This document shows, piece by piece, positions 1 to 8,450 of a stretch of 8,697 nucleotides of DNA. The DNA comes from an uncultured Saprospiraceae bacterium (GTDB taxonomy: Bacteria > Bacteroidota > Bacteroidia > Chitinophagales > Saprospiraceae). How positions within the stretch are numbered: the stretch's first letter is position 1; each line of letters starts with the position of its first letter. The translations under genes were made by a program, and so were the position numbers. Below the pieces are notes generated by a model. That model ran no database searches, was not told where the DNA came from, and worked only from the letters and a program-made list of their open reading frames with translations. Location: NCBI GenBank assembly GCA_938039305.1, contig CALHUZ010000440.1, forward strand, positions 1-8,697, written 5' to 3'.

Positions 1-407
1 AACATATCCTTTACTTTTACAATCAATACGTCTGCAAAAGTTTCCTTATTCCAAGGCGCCCATTTTAGATAATGAAAATGCCCTGTCATTGATTGAATCT
101 TTTCATCTTTAAATATCGGGTAAAACTCCATAGCAGCCTTATCGTCAAGATCATTGATCTCGTGATACACTGTAGCATTATTACCACCTTCACGAATGAG
201 GCCTTCTTTGTTTAACTCCCAACAACGCTTATAAAAATCCTCAGAAGACATTCCAAAGGACATTCCTAAAAATAAACTATCATATCTGATACCTGAAGCA
301 AGTTCTTTCTCAACTATCTTATGATAGTCACTCTTACTAGTACAGCTTATCATAAAGAAGATAGCCATCACAAAAGCAACCTTATTTCCTAATTTCATTC
401 TTTTCAT
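1..407 (-). CDS. Small lipoprotein of unknown family, 3' end outside window
   Basis: An open frame continues from the ATG at 407 to the left edge, giving about 135 residues without a stop, so the C-terminus is missing. The N-terminus is a lipoprotein signal: a basic start (MKRMKLGNK), a hydrophobic run (VAFVMAIFF) and a lipobox MISC, with the acylated cysteine at residue 22. An export-and-anchor fate in the outer or inner membrane is therefore likely. The mature part is soluble-looking, with recognisable stretches GMSSEDFYKRCWELNKEGLI, MEFYPIFKDEKI and FHYLKWAPWNKE. These resemble small uncharacterised Bacteroidota lipoproteins, but I cannot name a family or function. The gene begins inside the 3' end of the propeller gene, in another frame with a 26-base overlap, which implies translational coupling and membership of the same operon. 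A second in-frame ATG at 398 would give a signal peptide three residues shorter, and the sequence does not decide between the two starts. Confidence 0.8.
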   Translation of the reverse strand, partial: MKRMKLGNKVAFVMAIFFMISCTSKSDYHKIVEKELASGIRYDSLFLGMSFGMSSEDFYKRCWELNKEGLIREGGNNATVYHEINDLDDKAAMEFYPIFKDEKIQSMTGHFHYLKWAPWNKETFADVLIVKVKDM

Positions 408-3400
408 AGATAACAGGAACACCATTATTTTTTACAATTAGTACATTATCATCTCCAGAGATATTAATTGACTCAATACCTCTTATTTCTCCCTTTTCAA
501 ATACGCCTGATTCATTCTCATCGACTGCCTCATATTCTCTGCCTCCTAATCCCAATAGCATCTGCCCAAAACTAGCAGATTGAATTCCTAATTCAGGCTT
601 CATCCTTGTCTGATTTCCGCCCAATAAAAGATCAACTATACCATCTCCATTAAAGTCATCAGATGTGATGGCATATATAGAAGTCAGTTGTGCGGATTCT
701 GGCAGAGCCTTTACATCAAATACTCCTGACCCATTATTCCACAATACAATTGAACGTAATTCATTTACTTCAAGCCTTATACTGCTTGTCAACTGATCTT
801 CTATGAAGATATCCTTTATCTCTTGATCAGCATATGAATTATAGTTGGGGTAGTTCTTATTAAGATAAGGCAATTGCTTCAAAAGGTCACTTCTCTGAGC
901 AAATGGAAATTCACCATTATCATTTGTATAAGTCATGATCTGCTCAACTCTTCCATTCTGATCAAAGTCATTAATATAAAGATGTAGCGGTTGAGATACC
1001 GATGCTCGCAACCGGGAATTTAATCCGTGGTTACCAAGCACAATATCATCCATTCCGTCTTTGTCTATATCCGATATGTGTAGCGTATTCCAAAGGCCTG
1101 ATATATTTTCGATCGTCTTGAATTTCCTTTTTTTGAAACGGCCATTATCATTAATATACGTACATATTTCCGTCCATTCACCGACAGCCACAATATCCAT
1201 ATCCCCATCTCCATCCAAGTCTAGCAACCCAAGATCACTTATCATTCCTGCGTTCAAGAAGTCAGGTGATAACTCTTTAGTTACATTTTCAAAATTTCCT
1301 TTGCCATCGTTTTGGAGCAAATATATATTTGAAGGGACCCCATAGTTATAAGATCGAATAAAAGTACTCACTACAAGATCCTCATCTCCATCAAGATCAA
1401 AATCTATAGGGACTAAGGAAGATGTGTTTTCAAAGTTAAAAGTTGGAAGTACCTGATTGCTCTTTTCAAAATTATTACCTCCCTGATTTAGATATAATCT
1501 ATCCATGAGGTTTGAGTTGTTAGGACCAAACTCACTACTTCCACTTGCCACATATAAGTCTTGCTTCTTGTCTCCATTAGCATCAAAGAAAAGACATGCG
1601 GTATCTTCTGAATCAATATTACTATTGAGCCATGAAATACTCGTTTCAACAAATGATCCTTGTTTATTCTGTACAAACAACTGCCCTACTTGTCCCTTTG
1701 CGCCACCAACATAAAAATCAGTTCGCCCATCACCATTGATATCTCCAACACAACATGCTGGGCCTACATTACTGTGCATTTGTGAGAGTAAAGGCTCTTT
1801 GTCAAAATCAGAATATTCATTCTCACGATGCTCAAATATCAATTTTATATCACTCCGTTTATTAAGTATTTGAATTGACTGGTTTTGTGTTTTCACAGGG
1901 ATGAATTCATCACTACTGCCTTTCACAACTGTGATGTGTTGACCAGTTTTAACATTAACAAGTCGAGAATAAGATCGATCGGACCATCTAATTATTAGTG
2001 AATCTATATCAGCAAGATTCTTTAATCCGAAATGGGCTCTTGCATCAACTGTAGACATAAACCCTCTGGCTGGATTTACTTCGACATGTTGTATCTCACC
2101 ATGCTGATATATCGTAATTGCAGATCCTATACAATTAGAATTATGCGAGGTCGAATCCTTCAATGTTATTTGCAAAAAGCTACTTCTTGCATCCTTCTGA
2201 CTTGAATTTTTGTAGATGATTGGAGCGTCATTTATATTATTTATGACAAGGTCAAGATCGCCATCGTTATCAAGATCGCCATATGCAGAGCCATTACTAA
2301 AAGTTTTTTCTACAAGACCCCAGTCTTGAGAAAAATCGGTATAACGAAAGCCCTCTTGATTTCGAAAGGCAAAATTAGACAATGCTTCAGAAGGAATCAT
2401 ATCGACTAATTTATCCAATCCCCCTTTCTCTTTGTCAAAGAGTATTTTTTTAACCTCTTGTGGATTAGAATAAAAGTTAATATAATCTTGATCCAGAAGA
2501 TCCTTATAAATACCGTTGGCAACGAAAAGGTCTTTCCATCCGTCATTGTCCATATCAAAAATCAAAGCACCCCAGCTCCAATCAGTTGCCTCCACCTGAG
2601 CATATCTTCCCACTTCTTTGAATGCTTCCCTTCCTGTGTTGAGTTGCAAAACATTTCGCGCAAATTGATTATGATATCCAGCATTTACACCACGTGAATA
2701 CTTATTCCAATCTTCGAAAAGAGATTTTGTCTTTTGTCTTTGTTCATCTCTCGGAAGCATCTCTGTGACAAAGATATCTTGCATACCATCATTGTTGACG
2801 TCTGCCATATCTGCACCCATAGATCCCATGCTCAATTCTGACATATACTCATCAACACTTTCGTCAAAGGTGCCATCTTGGTTATTGATGTAGAGATAAT
2901 CTTTTTCAAAAAAATCGTTACTCACATATATATCTGGCCAACCATCTTGATTAACATCTCCAAATGTCACACCAAGCCCAAAGCCAATAGAGCTTCCATA
3001 TATACCCGCTTCTTCGCTTACATCCTCGAAAATATTAGATTGGCTCTTTGGCCCTTTTTCAACTAAGTAGTTTCTAAACAATTTATTCCCGCCAAGGGTA
3101 TCTCTCAGCTCTCTTTGATTAGGGCGCAGATCATAATTGCCTATACTTCTAAATGAATTGTTGAGCAGATAGCAATCCAAATCCCCATCCAGATCATAAT
3201 CTAAGAAGACTGCATGTGTAGAGAGACCTATATCATCGAGCCCATACAACTCAGCACTTTCCGTAAAGGAGATTAAACCGTTTTGTGATTTGCCGTTATT
3301 GATAAACAACTCGTTATGCCTGTTTTCTCCTTCCAGGTCTCCACTCTTACATACATAAATATCCAACCAGCCATCTCCATTGATATCAACTATACTCACT

Positions 3401-3759
3401 CCCGTAGACCAAACATTCTTTGAGGCTACGCCCGCCATATCTGTTATGTCGTTAAATTGAAAATCTCCTTGATTGAGATAGAGCTTATTTTCTACTTGGT
3501 TACCACAAAAGAAAATGTCAACTAACCCATCATTGTTAAAATCACCCAATCCAACTCCAGCGCCATTATAGAAATTACGAAAAGTGTAAACGTTTGACTC
3601 TTCAGTATAAACTAGATCGTTTCGAAAATCAATTCCAGCTTTCACCAAGTCAATCTTCTGAAATAAGTAATCCCTATCATCACTTTCGTGTTCTTGATCC
3701 GTACAGCTAGACCAAAGCAGTAACACTAAACACAGATATGAATAAGCACTATATCTCAT
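382..3759 (-). CDS. Large FG-GAP/VCBS repeat lipoprotein with ASPIC/UnbV domain (CRTAC1-like)
   Basis: This encodes 1125 residues from the ATG at 3759. A lipoprotein signal (MRYSAYSYLCLVLLLWSSC) places the lipidated cysteine at residue 19, so an outer-membrane, probably surface, location is inferred. The mature protein carries about fourteen Ca2+-binding FG-GAP/VCBS loops of the type DxNxDGxxD, starting near residues 73, 125, 187, 268, 320, 402, 495, 673, 726, 786, 847, 897, 931 (degenerate, DFDQNGRVE) and 1035. This is enough for two integrin-like beta-propellers. Between loops seven and eight, at about 526-611, lies an ASPIC/UnbV-type domain recognised by the RGFMSTVDARAHFGL and IDSLIIRWSD stretches. 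Proteins of this type and size often sit beside susCD genes in Bacteroidota. Their biochemical role is not established, and binding of a polysaccharide or protein ligand is inference. The frame stays open upstream to a GTG at 3786, but those nine codons are the terminator hairpin, so the start at 3759 is preferred. The gene follows susD by 67 bases and overlaps the next gene. Confidence 0.92.
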   Translation of the reverse strand: MRYSAYSYLCLVLLLWSSCTDQEHESDDRDYLFQKIDLVKAGIDFRNDLVYTEESNVYTFRNFYNGAGVGLGDFNNDGLVDIFFCGNQVENKLYLNQGDFQFNDITDMAGVASKNVWSTGVSIVDINGDGWLDIYVCKSGDLEGENRHNELFINNGKSQNGLISFTESAELYGLDDIGLSTHAVFLDYDLDGDLDCYLLNNSFRSIGNYDLRPNQRELRDTLGGNKLFRNYLVEKGPKSQSNIFEDVSEEAGIYGSSIGFGLGVTFGDVNQDGWPDIYVSNDFFEKDYLYINNQDGTFDESVDEYMSELSMGSMGADMADVNNDGMQDIFVTEMLPRDEQRQKTKSLFEDWNKYSRGVNAGYHNQFARNVLQLNTGREAFKEVGRYAQVEATDWSWGALIFDMDNDGWKDLFVANGIYKDLLDQDYINFYSNPQEVKKILFDKEKGGLDKLVDMIPSEALSNFAFRNQEGFRYTDFSQDWGLVEKTFSNGSAYGDLDNDGDLDLVINNINDAPIIYKNSSQKDARSSFLQITLKDSTSHNSNCIGSAITIYQHGEIQHVEVNPARGFMSTVDARAHFGLKNLADIDSLIIRWSDRSYSRLVNVKTGQHITVVKGSSDEFIPVKTQNQSIQILNKRSDIKLIFEHRENEYSDFDKEPLLSQMHSNVGPACCVGDINGDGRTDFYVGGAKGQVGQLFVQNKQGSFVETSISWLNSNIDSEDTACLFFDANGDKKQDLYVASGSSEFGPNNSNLMDRLYLNQGGNNFEKSNQVLPTFNFENTSSLVPIDFDLDGDEDLVVSTFIRSYNYGVPSNIYLLQNDGKGNFENVTKELSPDFLNAGMISDLGLLDLDGDGDMDIVAVGEWTEICTYINDNGRFKKRKFKTIENISGLWNTLHISDIDKDGMDDIVLGNHGLNSRLRASVSQPLHLYINDFDQNGRVEQIMTYTNDNGEFPFAQRSDLLKQLPYLNKNYPNYNSYADQEIKDIFIEDQLTSSIRLEVNELRSIVLWNNGSGVFDVKALPESAQLTSIYAITSDDFNGDGIVDLLLGGNQTRMKPELGIQSASFGQMLLGLGGREYEAVDENESGVFEKGEIRGIESINISGDDNVLIVKNNGVPVIYEKNEIRK

Positions 3760-3770
3760 GAAGGATGATA

Positions 3771-3805
3771 AAAAAACCCGCATCACGAATGTAATGCGGG
3801 TTTTT
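3771..3805 (-). terminator. Intrinsic terminator between susD and the propeller gene
   Basis: The arms AAAAACCCGCAT (3772-3783) and ATGCGGGTTTTT (3794-3805) are perfectly complementary over 12 bp around a 10-base loop. The core is seven pairs including five G-C. Read on the minus strand, the second arm runs into seven consecutive T (3776-3770), the classic intrinsic terminator form. It begins 21 bases after the susD stop and ends about 10 bases before the ATG of the propeller gene. Its position inside an otherwise co-directional gene run suggests attenuation, with most transcripts ending after susD. The plus-strand reading also has a T run (3801-3805), but no gene arrives from that side. Confidence 0.85.
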
Positions 3806-3826
3806 ATAATTTGCTATGTTATATTA

Positions 3827-5398
3827 TTAATAACAAGGATTCTGTACAAGGTTAGGATTAGCATCCGTCTGACTCTTTGGAATCGGAAATAAATTCTTAC
3901 ACTCTGGTTGAGCATCCTTTCCAAACCAAGTTGCTGTAGCAAACTGACCGAATCTAATCAAGTCAGTTCTTCTTTGAAGTTCTGAGAACATCTCTCTTCC
4001 TCTTTCAGCTAAAAGATTCTCAGCAGTCAATGCATCAAATCCAGGCATTCCTGCTCTTGATCTAATCTGATTCACTAGCGCAAGTGCTTCTGCACTTCCA
4101 GCGTCTTGTCTCCATAATGCCTCTGCTTTCATCAAGATGAAATCAGAATATCTAAAGATTGGAATATCATTGTTCATGTTAGGCTGTCCCCCGATTTCAA
4201 ACTCAAACTTAGAGTTTCTCGCTCCTGCTTCTCTCCATGCTTCTGGGAAAAGCTCATTTACTTCAGCTCTTAGTGTGAATGGAATACCATCTGGGTCAAT
4301 ACCACTTGCTGTTGTTCCATCATCTTGTAATCTAACTTTTCCACTTACATCCCACTGTGGGCCAACAAGGAAATTGCCTCTTACAGGTGAAGGACCATCT
4401 TCTGTATTCGCCTGACCTTTTCTTAAATCAGCATCATCATAAGAATTATAGAATTCTTCAAGTGTACACCATCCATTCCATGGCTGTGCTGCTAAATTAT
4501 ATGACTGTTGATTCAAGTAACTCAATGTTTGCATCACGATGTTATTACCTCCTGCAAAAACTGCATCATAAGGTATCGCAAAAATAGCTTCTGTAGAACC
4601 ACCATTGTCAACATTGAAGTTTGCGAAGTAATCATTCTCTAATGAGTAATTACCTGAGTTAATGATAGCGTCACATGCATTTGCCGCTTTAGCCCATTGT
4701 GGTGAACCACTATAAACTTCAGCGTTAAGATATAACTTAGCAAGTGCTGCTTGAACCACCATTTGATTCACTCGACCATAAGTACTTCCGTCTACGTTGC
4801 TCGTAACATTAGGCAACGCTGCAAGTAATTCTGTTTCTACAAAAGCATAAACTTCTGCTCTTGAATTCGTTGGTGGTGCAGGGTCTGCATCAGCAAAAGA
4901 AGTTACAATTGGTACATTACCAAATGTATCTAACAACCACATATAGTATATCGCTCTAAGCGCTTTCAACTCACCAATAAATGGATCCGTTAATGGGTTC
5001 TGCAATTCTTCAAATTGAAAGATCAATCTGTTAGTAGCACTAACACCACCGAACAAGAAGTTCCAAGTGGTACCAACCGTAGGATCTTCTGCAGTCCATA
5101 ATTGTTGGTGTAATCTAACCCAGTGACCACCGTCACCCCAGTCAGGACCTCTTGTAGGAACAACCATTTCATCTGAAGACACTTCTTGCGCCGCCCAAAG
5201 AGATGTAGTCCCCATATATCCATAAAGAGATGTGTATGCTGCACCTAGCGCAGATATAAATTCAGCTTCTGTCTGGAAAAAGTTATCAGCGGTTACCTCA
5301 CTAAAAACTTGCTCTTCCAAATCTGTACATGCAGGCATAAATGCAACGAGGCAAATGGCCAACATGGATAGTTTAAGAGATAATTTTAAATTTTTCAT
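3827..5398 (-). CDS. susD: SusD/RagB-family outer-membrane nutrient-binding lipoprotein
   Basis: This 523-residue lipoprotein has the usual SusD-family length. The signal peptide ends in the lipobox MPAC, with the lipidated cysteine at residue 24, followed by the family's typical TDLEEQVFSEVTADNFFQTE opening. Helical TPR-like segments are seen at about 143-166 (ELKALRAIYYMWLLDTFGNVP) and 211-257. The C-terminal SusD/RagB region is recognised by IFRYSDFILMKAEAL (414-428), LAERGREMFSELQRRTDLIRFG (463-484) and LFPIPKSQTDANPNLVQNP (503-521). By family knowledge it caps the SusC barrel at the cell surface, binds the nutrient and opens like a lid. The substrate is not deducible, so the symbol marks the family and not starch use. 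It follows susC after 24 bases, in one operon, and is followed by a strong terminator. The last residues are NPCY, and a further cysteine lies at 500, which could allow a disulfide near the C-terminus. The start at 5398 is fixed by the signal peptide. Confidence 0.97.
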   Translation of the reverse strand: MKNLKLSLKLSMLAICLVAFMPACTDLEEQVFSEVTADNFFQTEAEFISALGAAYTSLYGYMGTTSLWAAQEVSSDEMVVPTRGPDWGDGGHWVRLHQQLWTAEDPTVGTTWNFLFGGVSATNRLIFQFEELQNPLTDPFIGELKALRAIYYMWLLDTFGNVPIVTSFADADPAPPTNSRAEVYAFVETELLAALPNVTSNVDGSTYGRVNQMVVQAALAKLYLNAEVYSGSPQWAKAANACDAIINSGNYSLENDYFANFNVDNGGSTEAIFAIPYDAVFAGGNNIVMQTLSYLNQQSYNLAAQPWNGWCTLEEFYNSYDDADLRKGQANTEDGPSPVRGNFLVGPQWDVSGKVRLQDDGTTASGIDPDGIPFTLRAEVNELFPEAWREAGARNSKFEFEIGGQPNMNNDIPIFRYSDFILMKAEALWRQDAGSAEALALVNQIRSRAGMPGFDALTAENLLAERGREMFSELQRRTDLIRFGQFATATWFGKDAQPECKNLFPIPKSQTDANPNLVQNPCY

Positions 5399-5422
5399 TT
5401 TTAATATATTTATCTACGATAA

Positions 5423-8377
5423 TTATAATCCTATGTTTAATCCAAATGTGAATGTTCTAGAAGAAAAATATTCATTTCTTCTATCGATTCCTGGAGCTAA
5501 TGCTCTAAATGAACTTGACTTGTCATCCAATCTTGGTTCTGGAGATACTCCAGAATAACCAGTTATAGTTAACAAGTTCTGACCAGTTACAAATAATCTA
5601 ACTTTACTAAAACCTGATGGTAAGCTCCCTGCATCAAGAGTATAACCAAAAGTTAGGTTATCTAGTTTAAGAAAACTTGCATCTTCTACGTGACGACTTG
5701 AAAATTGAGGTTGATCCTTAAGATTTGGTATATCACCTGAAGTACTTAATATATTGTATGCGCTAATCTGACCAGGAGCTTCGTAGAAAGCTCTGAAAGT
5801 ATTAATCAGGTCATGTCCAAGAACACCTCTAAAGAATACATTCACATCTAGATTTCCAAGATTAAAAGTATTCCCAAGACCCAATGTCCAAGCTGGAAAA
5901 CCGTTTCCGATTACCGCTCTATCACTAATGTCATCTTGAACGCCATCGCCATCTACATCAACAAAATTCCAAGTACCATCGTCGTTAACTGGATTATCCT
6001 CATTTATCACGAGTCCCCATAACTGACCCAGGTCAGCTCCTTCTTGTAGTCTAACTAATGGAGTTCCGTTCTGACCTGGAGAACCAAGGTTCGCTCCATC
6101 TACAAATCCACCGATACTTACTCCTCTCGCTTCATCCGAAAGAGAAACCAACTTAGGTGTTATTTGTTTTGCAGCAGAAAAAGAAACTGTCCAAGACTTG
6201 TCAGCACCTAAATCAACATTGTAGTTAAGTGCTAACTCTATTCCACTATTCTCTAACTCAGCAACGTTGAAGTTCGTTTGATTGAATAAGTTAGGTGGCT
6301 GAGGAACGTTGAATAAGAAAATACCATCATCTGTCTTAGATCTATAAACATCTAAAGATCCAGTCAACTTGTAATCCATAATTGCAAAGTCAATACCAAC
6401 ATTGATATCTGTCTTGCGCTCCCACTTAAGATCTGGGTTTGGATTAGATACAGGACCATAACTTGGTACAAACTCTCCATTAAAGAAGAAGTTTCCTGTC
6501 GGTCCAAATCTTTGGAGTGCAAGAAGACTTTGTCCTACGTTTTGACCTGTTTGGCCATAACCTGCTCTTAACTTCAATTGATCGAAACCAGAAATGCCGG
6601 CTACTTTTACAAGGTCAGCTCCAACTGATATAGCTGGGAAAAAACCCCATTTATTGTTATCTCCAAATCGAGAAGATCCATCTCTTCTTAAACTCGCAGA
6701 AGCGAAAAACTTATCGTCGAAGTTAAAATTAGCTCTTCCGAAAAATGAAATCAGTTTGTTAGTATTTTTATAAGAAAACACACTTCCCAAACCATTATTA
6801 AAATCTGAAGCTGCAGCAAGATTATCAAAACCAAATGCATCAGTTAAAAATCTTCCACCGGTTGCACTGAATCCTGAAAATTCAAAATCTTGATATTCAT
6901 AACCAGCCAAGATTGATAGTTCTGTATTGTTCGCAAGCTCAGTTTTGTAGTTTGCTTCTAATCTGAACAGTTGATCTTGAGCTTCATCATTTCTCTTGTT
7001 CGCTTGACCTCCAGCATTCTCTCCTATCAAGAAGCTATTCTGATCCCAGTATTGTCCAAAATCAATATTAGATCTTTGAGAAGAATAAAACACCCCTACA
7101 GTGAGGTCATCAGTAACACTATAATCACCTCTTATGTTAGCAGCGACTGTCTTTGTCTTTCTTTCTCTTACATTTTGCTCTATAATAGCTACTGGATTAT
7201 AGTAGTCAAAAAGAACTTGCTGATAATATCCATCCCATCTCGCGAAGCTCTCGTTATTGACATCTCTCACGAATGGTGTAGTTGGATTGAATATAGTAGC
7301 ATATCGAAACGCTTCATCAAATCCTAAACCAGCATCTTCCGTTGTTGAAGATAGATTTACGTTGATTTTTAATTTATCATTGAGCGCTTTTTGAGTAACG
7401 TTAGCTCTTAAGTTAAATCTATCAAAACCAGTGGTCTTGGCTATACCCTGCACATCTCTAAAGTTACCAGACACTCTATAAGAAGTGCTCTGTGTACCCC
7501 CGCTCAACGACAAGTTGTGCGTGTGTGACTGTCCAGTCTGAGTTAATTCATCGAACCAATTGATGTCTCCACCTAAATCAGTACCTCCTCCAAAAGCAAC
7601 ATATTCATCTGCAGTAAGGACATCTGGCGCTCTGTCTAAAATATCCATACTTATCTGTCCCGTATATTCTACTTTAGTTTGTCCAGGCACACCTCTCTTA
7701 GTAGTAACAAGAATGACACCAGCAGCTCCACGTGTACCGTAGATAGCTGATGCTGAGCCATCCTTAAGAACATCTATAGATGCTATATCCTGTGGCTCTA
7801 TACTATTGAGATCACCACCAAGAACCCCGTCAATTACAACTAATGGTTCTGTACTCGCACCAGTAGTTGATAAACCACGAAGGCGGATACTGAAATCACC
7901 ATTTGGATTAGAACCAGGTCTTGCAATAACAAGTCCTGCTACTTTACCTTGAAGTAACTGAGAGACATCGTTTACATTACCCTTATTAAAATCTTCTGCT
8001 TTCACAGATGTGATAGAACTCGTAACTTCTCGAGTCTTCTGAGTTCCATAACCAGTTACTACAACTTCGTCTAAGAGCTCACCTGCAGCAAGGCTTATAT
8101 TAATTGTACTTTGATTACCCACTACTATCTCCTGATCTGTAAAACCAGTATAAGAGAAAAGAAGTGTTGCTCCATCAGCTACTGTCAAAGAATAAGAGCC
8201 ATCAATGTCTGTGATGGTTCCATTTGAAGTACCTTTTTCAAGAATGTTGGCACCTATAAGAGACTCTCCTTGGGCATCATTTACGACACCTGAGACAGTT
8301 CTCTGTGCAAAGGACTGTGCTGCTGTAAGTACAACTAGCGCACAGGCCAACGCGGCCAGATTAAATAGTTTTTTCAT
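5423..8377 (-). CDS. susC: SusC/RagA-family TonB-dependent outer-membrane transporter
   Basis: This encodes 984 residues from the ATG at 8377, near the lower end of the family's usual size. Domains in order: a Sec signal peptide (MKKLFNLAALACALVVLTA, cleavage likely after AQSFA at residue 24); a carboxypeptidase-D-like regulatory beta-sandwich at about 26-97 (VSGVVNDAQGESLIGANILE); the SusC hallmark DEVVVTGYGTQK at about 103-114; a plug domain to about 230, with LVVIDGV and IDVLKDGSASAIYGTRGAAG; then the beta-barrel, including SLRRDGSSRFG (562-572), NPNPDLKWE (645-653), DVDGDGVQD (807-815) and a terminal strand ending FGLNIGL. It imports oligomeric nutrients across the outer membrane with energy from TonB-ExbBD, paired with the SusD lid encoded next. 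No N-terminal STN domain is present, so direct signalling to an anti-sigma factor is not expected. The frame extends upstream to an ATG at 8425, but that would place 16 extra residues before a complete signal peptide and begins inside a hairpin close to the predicted transcription start. Confidence 0.97.
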   Translation of the reverse strand: MKKLFNLAALACALVVLTAAQSFAQRTVSGVVNDAQGESLIGANILEKGTSNGTITDIDGSYSLTVADGATLLFSYTGFTDQEIVVGNQSTINISLAAGELLDEVVVTGYGTQKTREVTSSITSVKAEDFNKGNVNDVSQLLQGKVAGLVIARPGSNPNGDFSIRLRGLSTTGASTEPLVVIDGVLGGDLNSIEPQDIASIDVLKDGSASAIYGTRGAAGVILVTTKRGVPGQTKVEYTGQISMDILDRAPDVLTADEYVAFGGGTDLGGDINWFDELTQTGQSHTHNLSLSGGTQSTSYRVSGNFRDVQGIAKTTGFDRFNLRANVTQKALNDKLKINVNLSSTTEDAGLGFDEAFRYATIFNPTTPFVRDVNNESFARWDGYYQQVLFDYYNPVAIIEQNVRERKTKTVAANIRGDYSVTDDLTVGVFYSSQRSNIDFGQYWDQNSFLIGENAGGQANKRNDEAQDQLFRLEANYKTELANNTELSILAGYEYQDFEFSGFSATGGRFLTDAFGFDNLAAASDFNNGLGSVFSYKNTNKLISFFGRANFNFDDKFFASASLRRDGSSRFGDNNKWGFFPAISVGADLVKVAGISGFDQLKLRAGYGQTGQNVGQSLLALQRFGPTGNFFFNGEFVPSYGPVSNPNPDLKWERKTDINVGIDFAIMDYKLTGSLDVYRSKTDDGIFLFNVPQPPNLFNQTNFNVAELENSGIELALNYNVDLGADKSWTVSFSAAKQITPKLVSLSDEARGVSIGGFVDGANLGSPGQNGTPLVRLQEGADLGQLWGLVINEDNPVNDDGTWNFVDVDGDGVQDDISDRAVIGNGFPAWTLGLGNTFNLGNLDVNVFFRGVLGHDLINTFRAFYEAPGQISAYNILSTSGDIPNLKDQPQFSSRHVEDASFLKLDNLTFGYTLDAGSLPSGFSKVRLFVTGQNLLTITGYSGVSPEPRLDDKSSSFRALAPGIDRRNEYFSSRTFTFGLNIGL

Positions 8378-8413
8378 ACGACTAAATATTTTGTTGATAT
8401 AATATTCCATACA

Positions 8414-8435
8414 TCCAAAGCGCATAAACTTTGGA
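8414..8435 (-). promoter_or_regulatory. Perfect inverted repeat at the predicted 5' end of the susC transcript
   Basis: The arms TCCAAAG (8414-8420) and CTTTGGA (8429-8435) are exact complements around an 8-base spacer. On the minus strand the repeat begins about 8 bases after the candidate -7 element, so it would form a small stem-loop at or very near the mRNA start, about 37 bases before the susC ATG. It could be a 5' stability hairpin or a DNA-binding palindrome over the start site. The sequence cannot tell these apart. Confidence 0.45.
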
Positions 8436-8442
8436 AACCTGA

Positions 8443-8450
8443 CAAACTTA
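8443..8450 (-). promoter_or_regulatory. Candidate Bacteroidota -7 element for susCD
   Basis: The minus strand reads TAAGTTTG, an exact match to the Bacteroidota primary-sigma -7 consensus TAnnTTTG. It lies 65 bases upstream of the susC ATG at 8377, leaving a leader of roughly 60 bases. No convincing TTG-type -33 element lies about 19 bases further upstream, so the promoter would be weak or activator-dependent, or the match may be chance. Confidence 0.5.

Noticed and set aside
1061..1345. Plus-strand open frame of 94 codons
   Set aside because: It lies wholly inside the propeller gene on the opposite strand, and its composition mirrors the repeated DxDxDG codons. No recognisable protein or start context.
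1488..1676. Second minus-strand frame inside the propeller gene
   Set aside because: It is an out-of-frame shadow of a continuous, well-supported coding region, with no sign of a frameshift.
382..3759. Repeated DxNxDG coding units as a possible DNA repeat array or CRISPR-like element
   Set aside because: The repetition is at protein level, in FG-GAP loops with irregular spacing. The DNA of the copies is diverged and there are no spacers.
3760..3786. N-terminal extension of the propeller protein from GTG at 3786
   Set aside because: These codons are the terminator hairpin and T run, and the lipoprotein signal is complete without them.
5232..5558. Plus-strand frame spanning the susC/susD junction
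   Set aside because: It is antisense to two certain genes and has a low-complexity translation with no family features.
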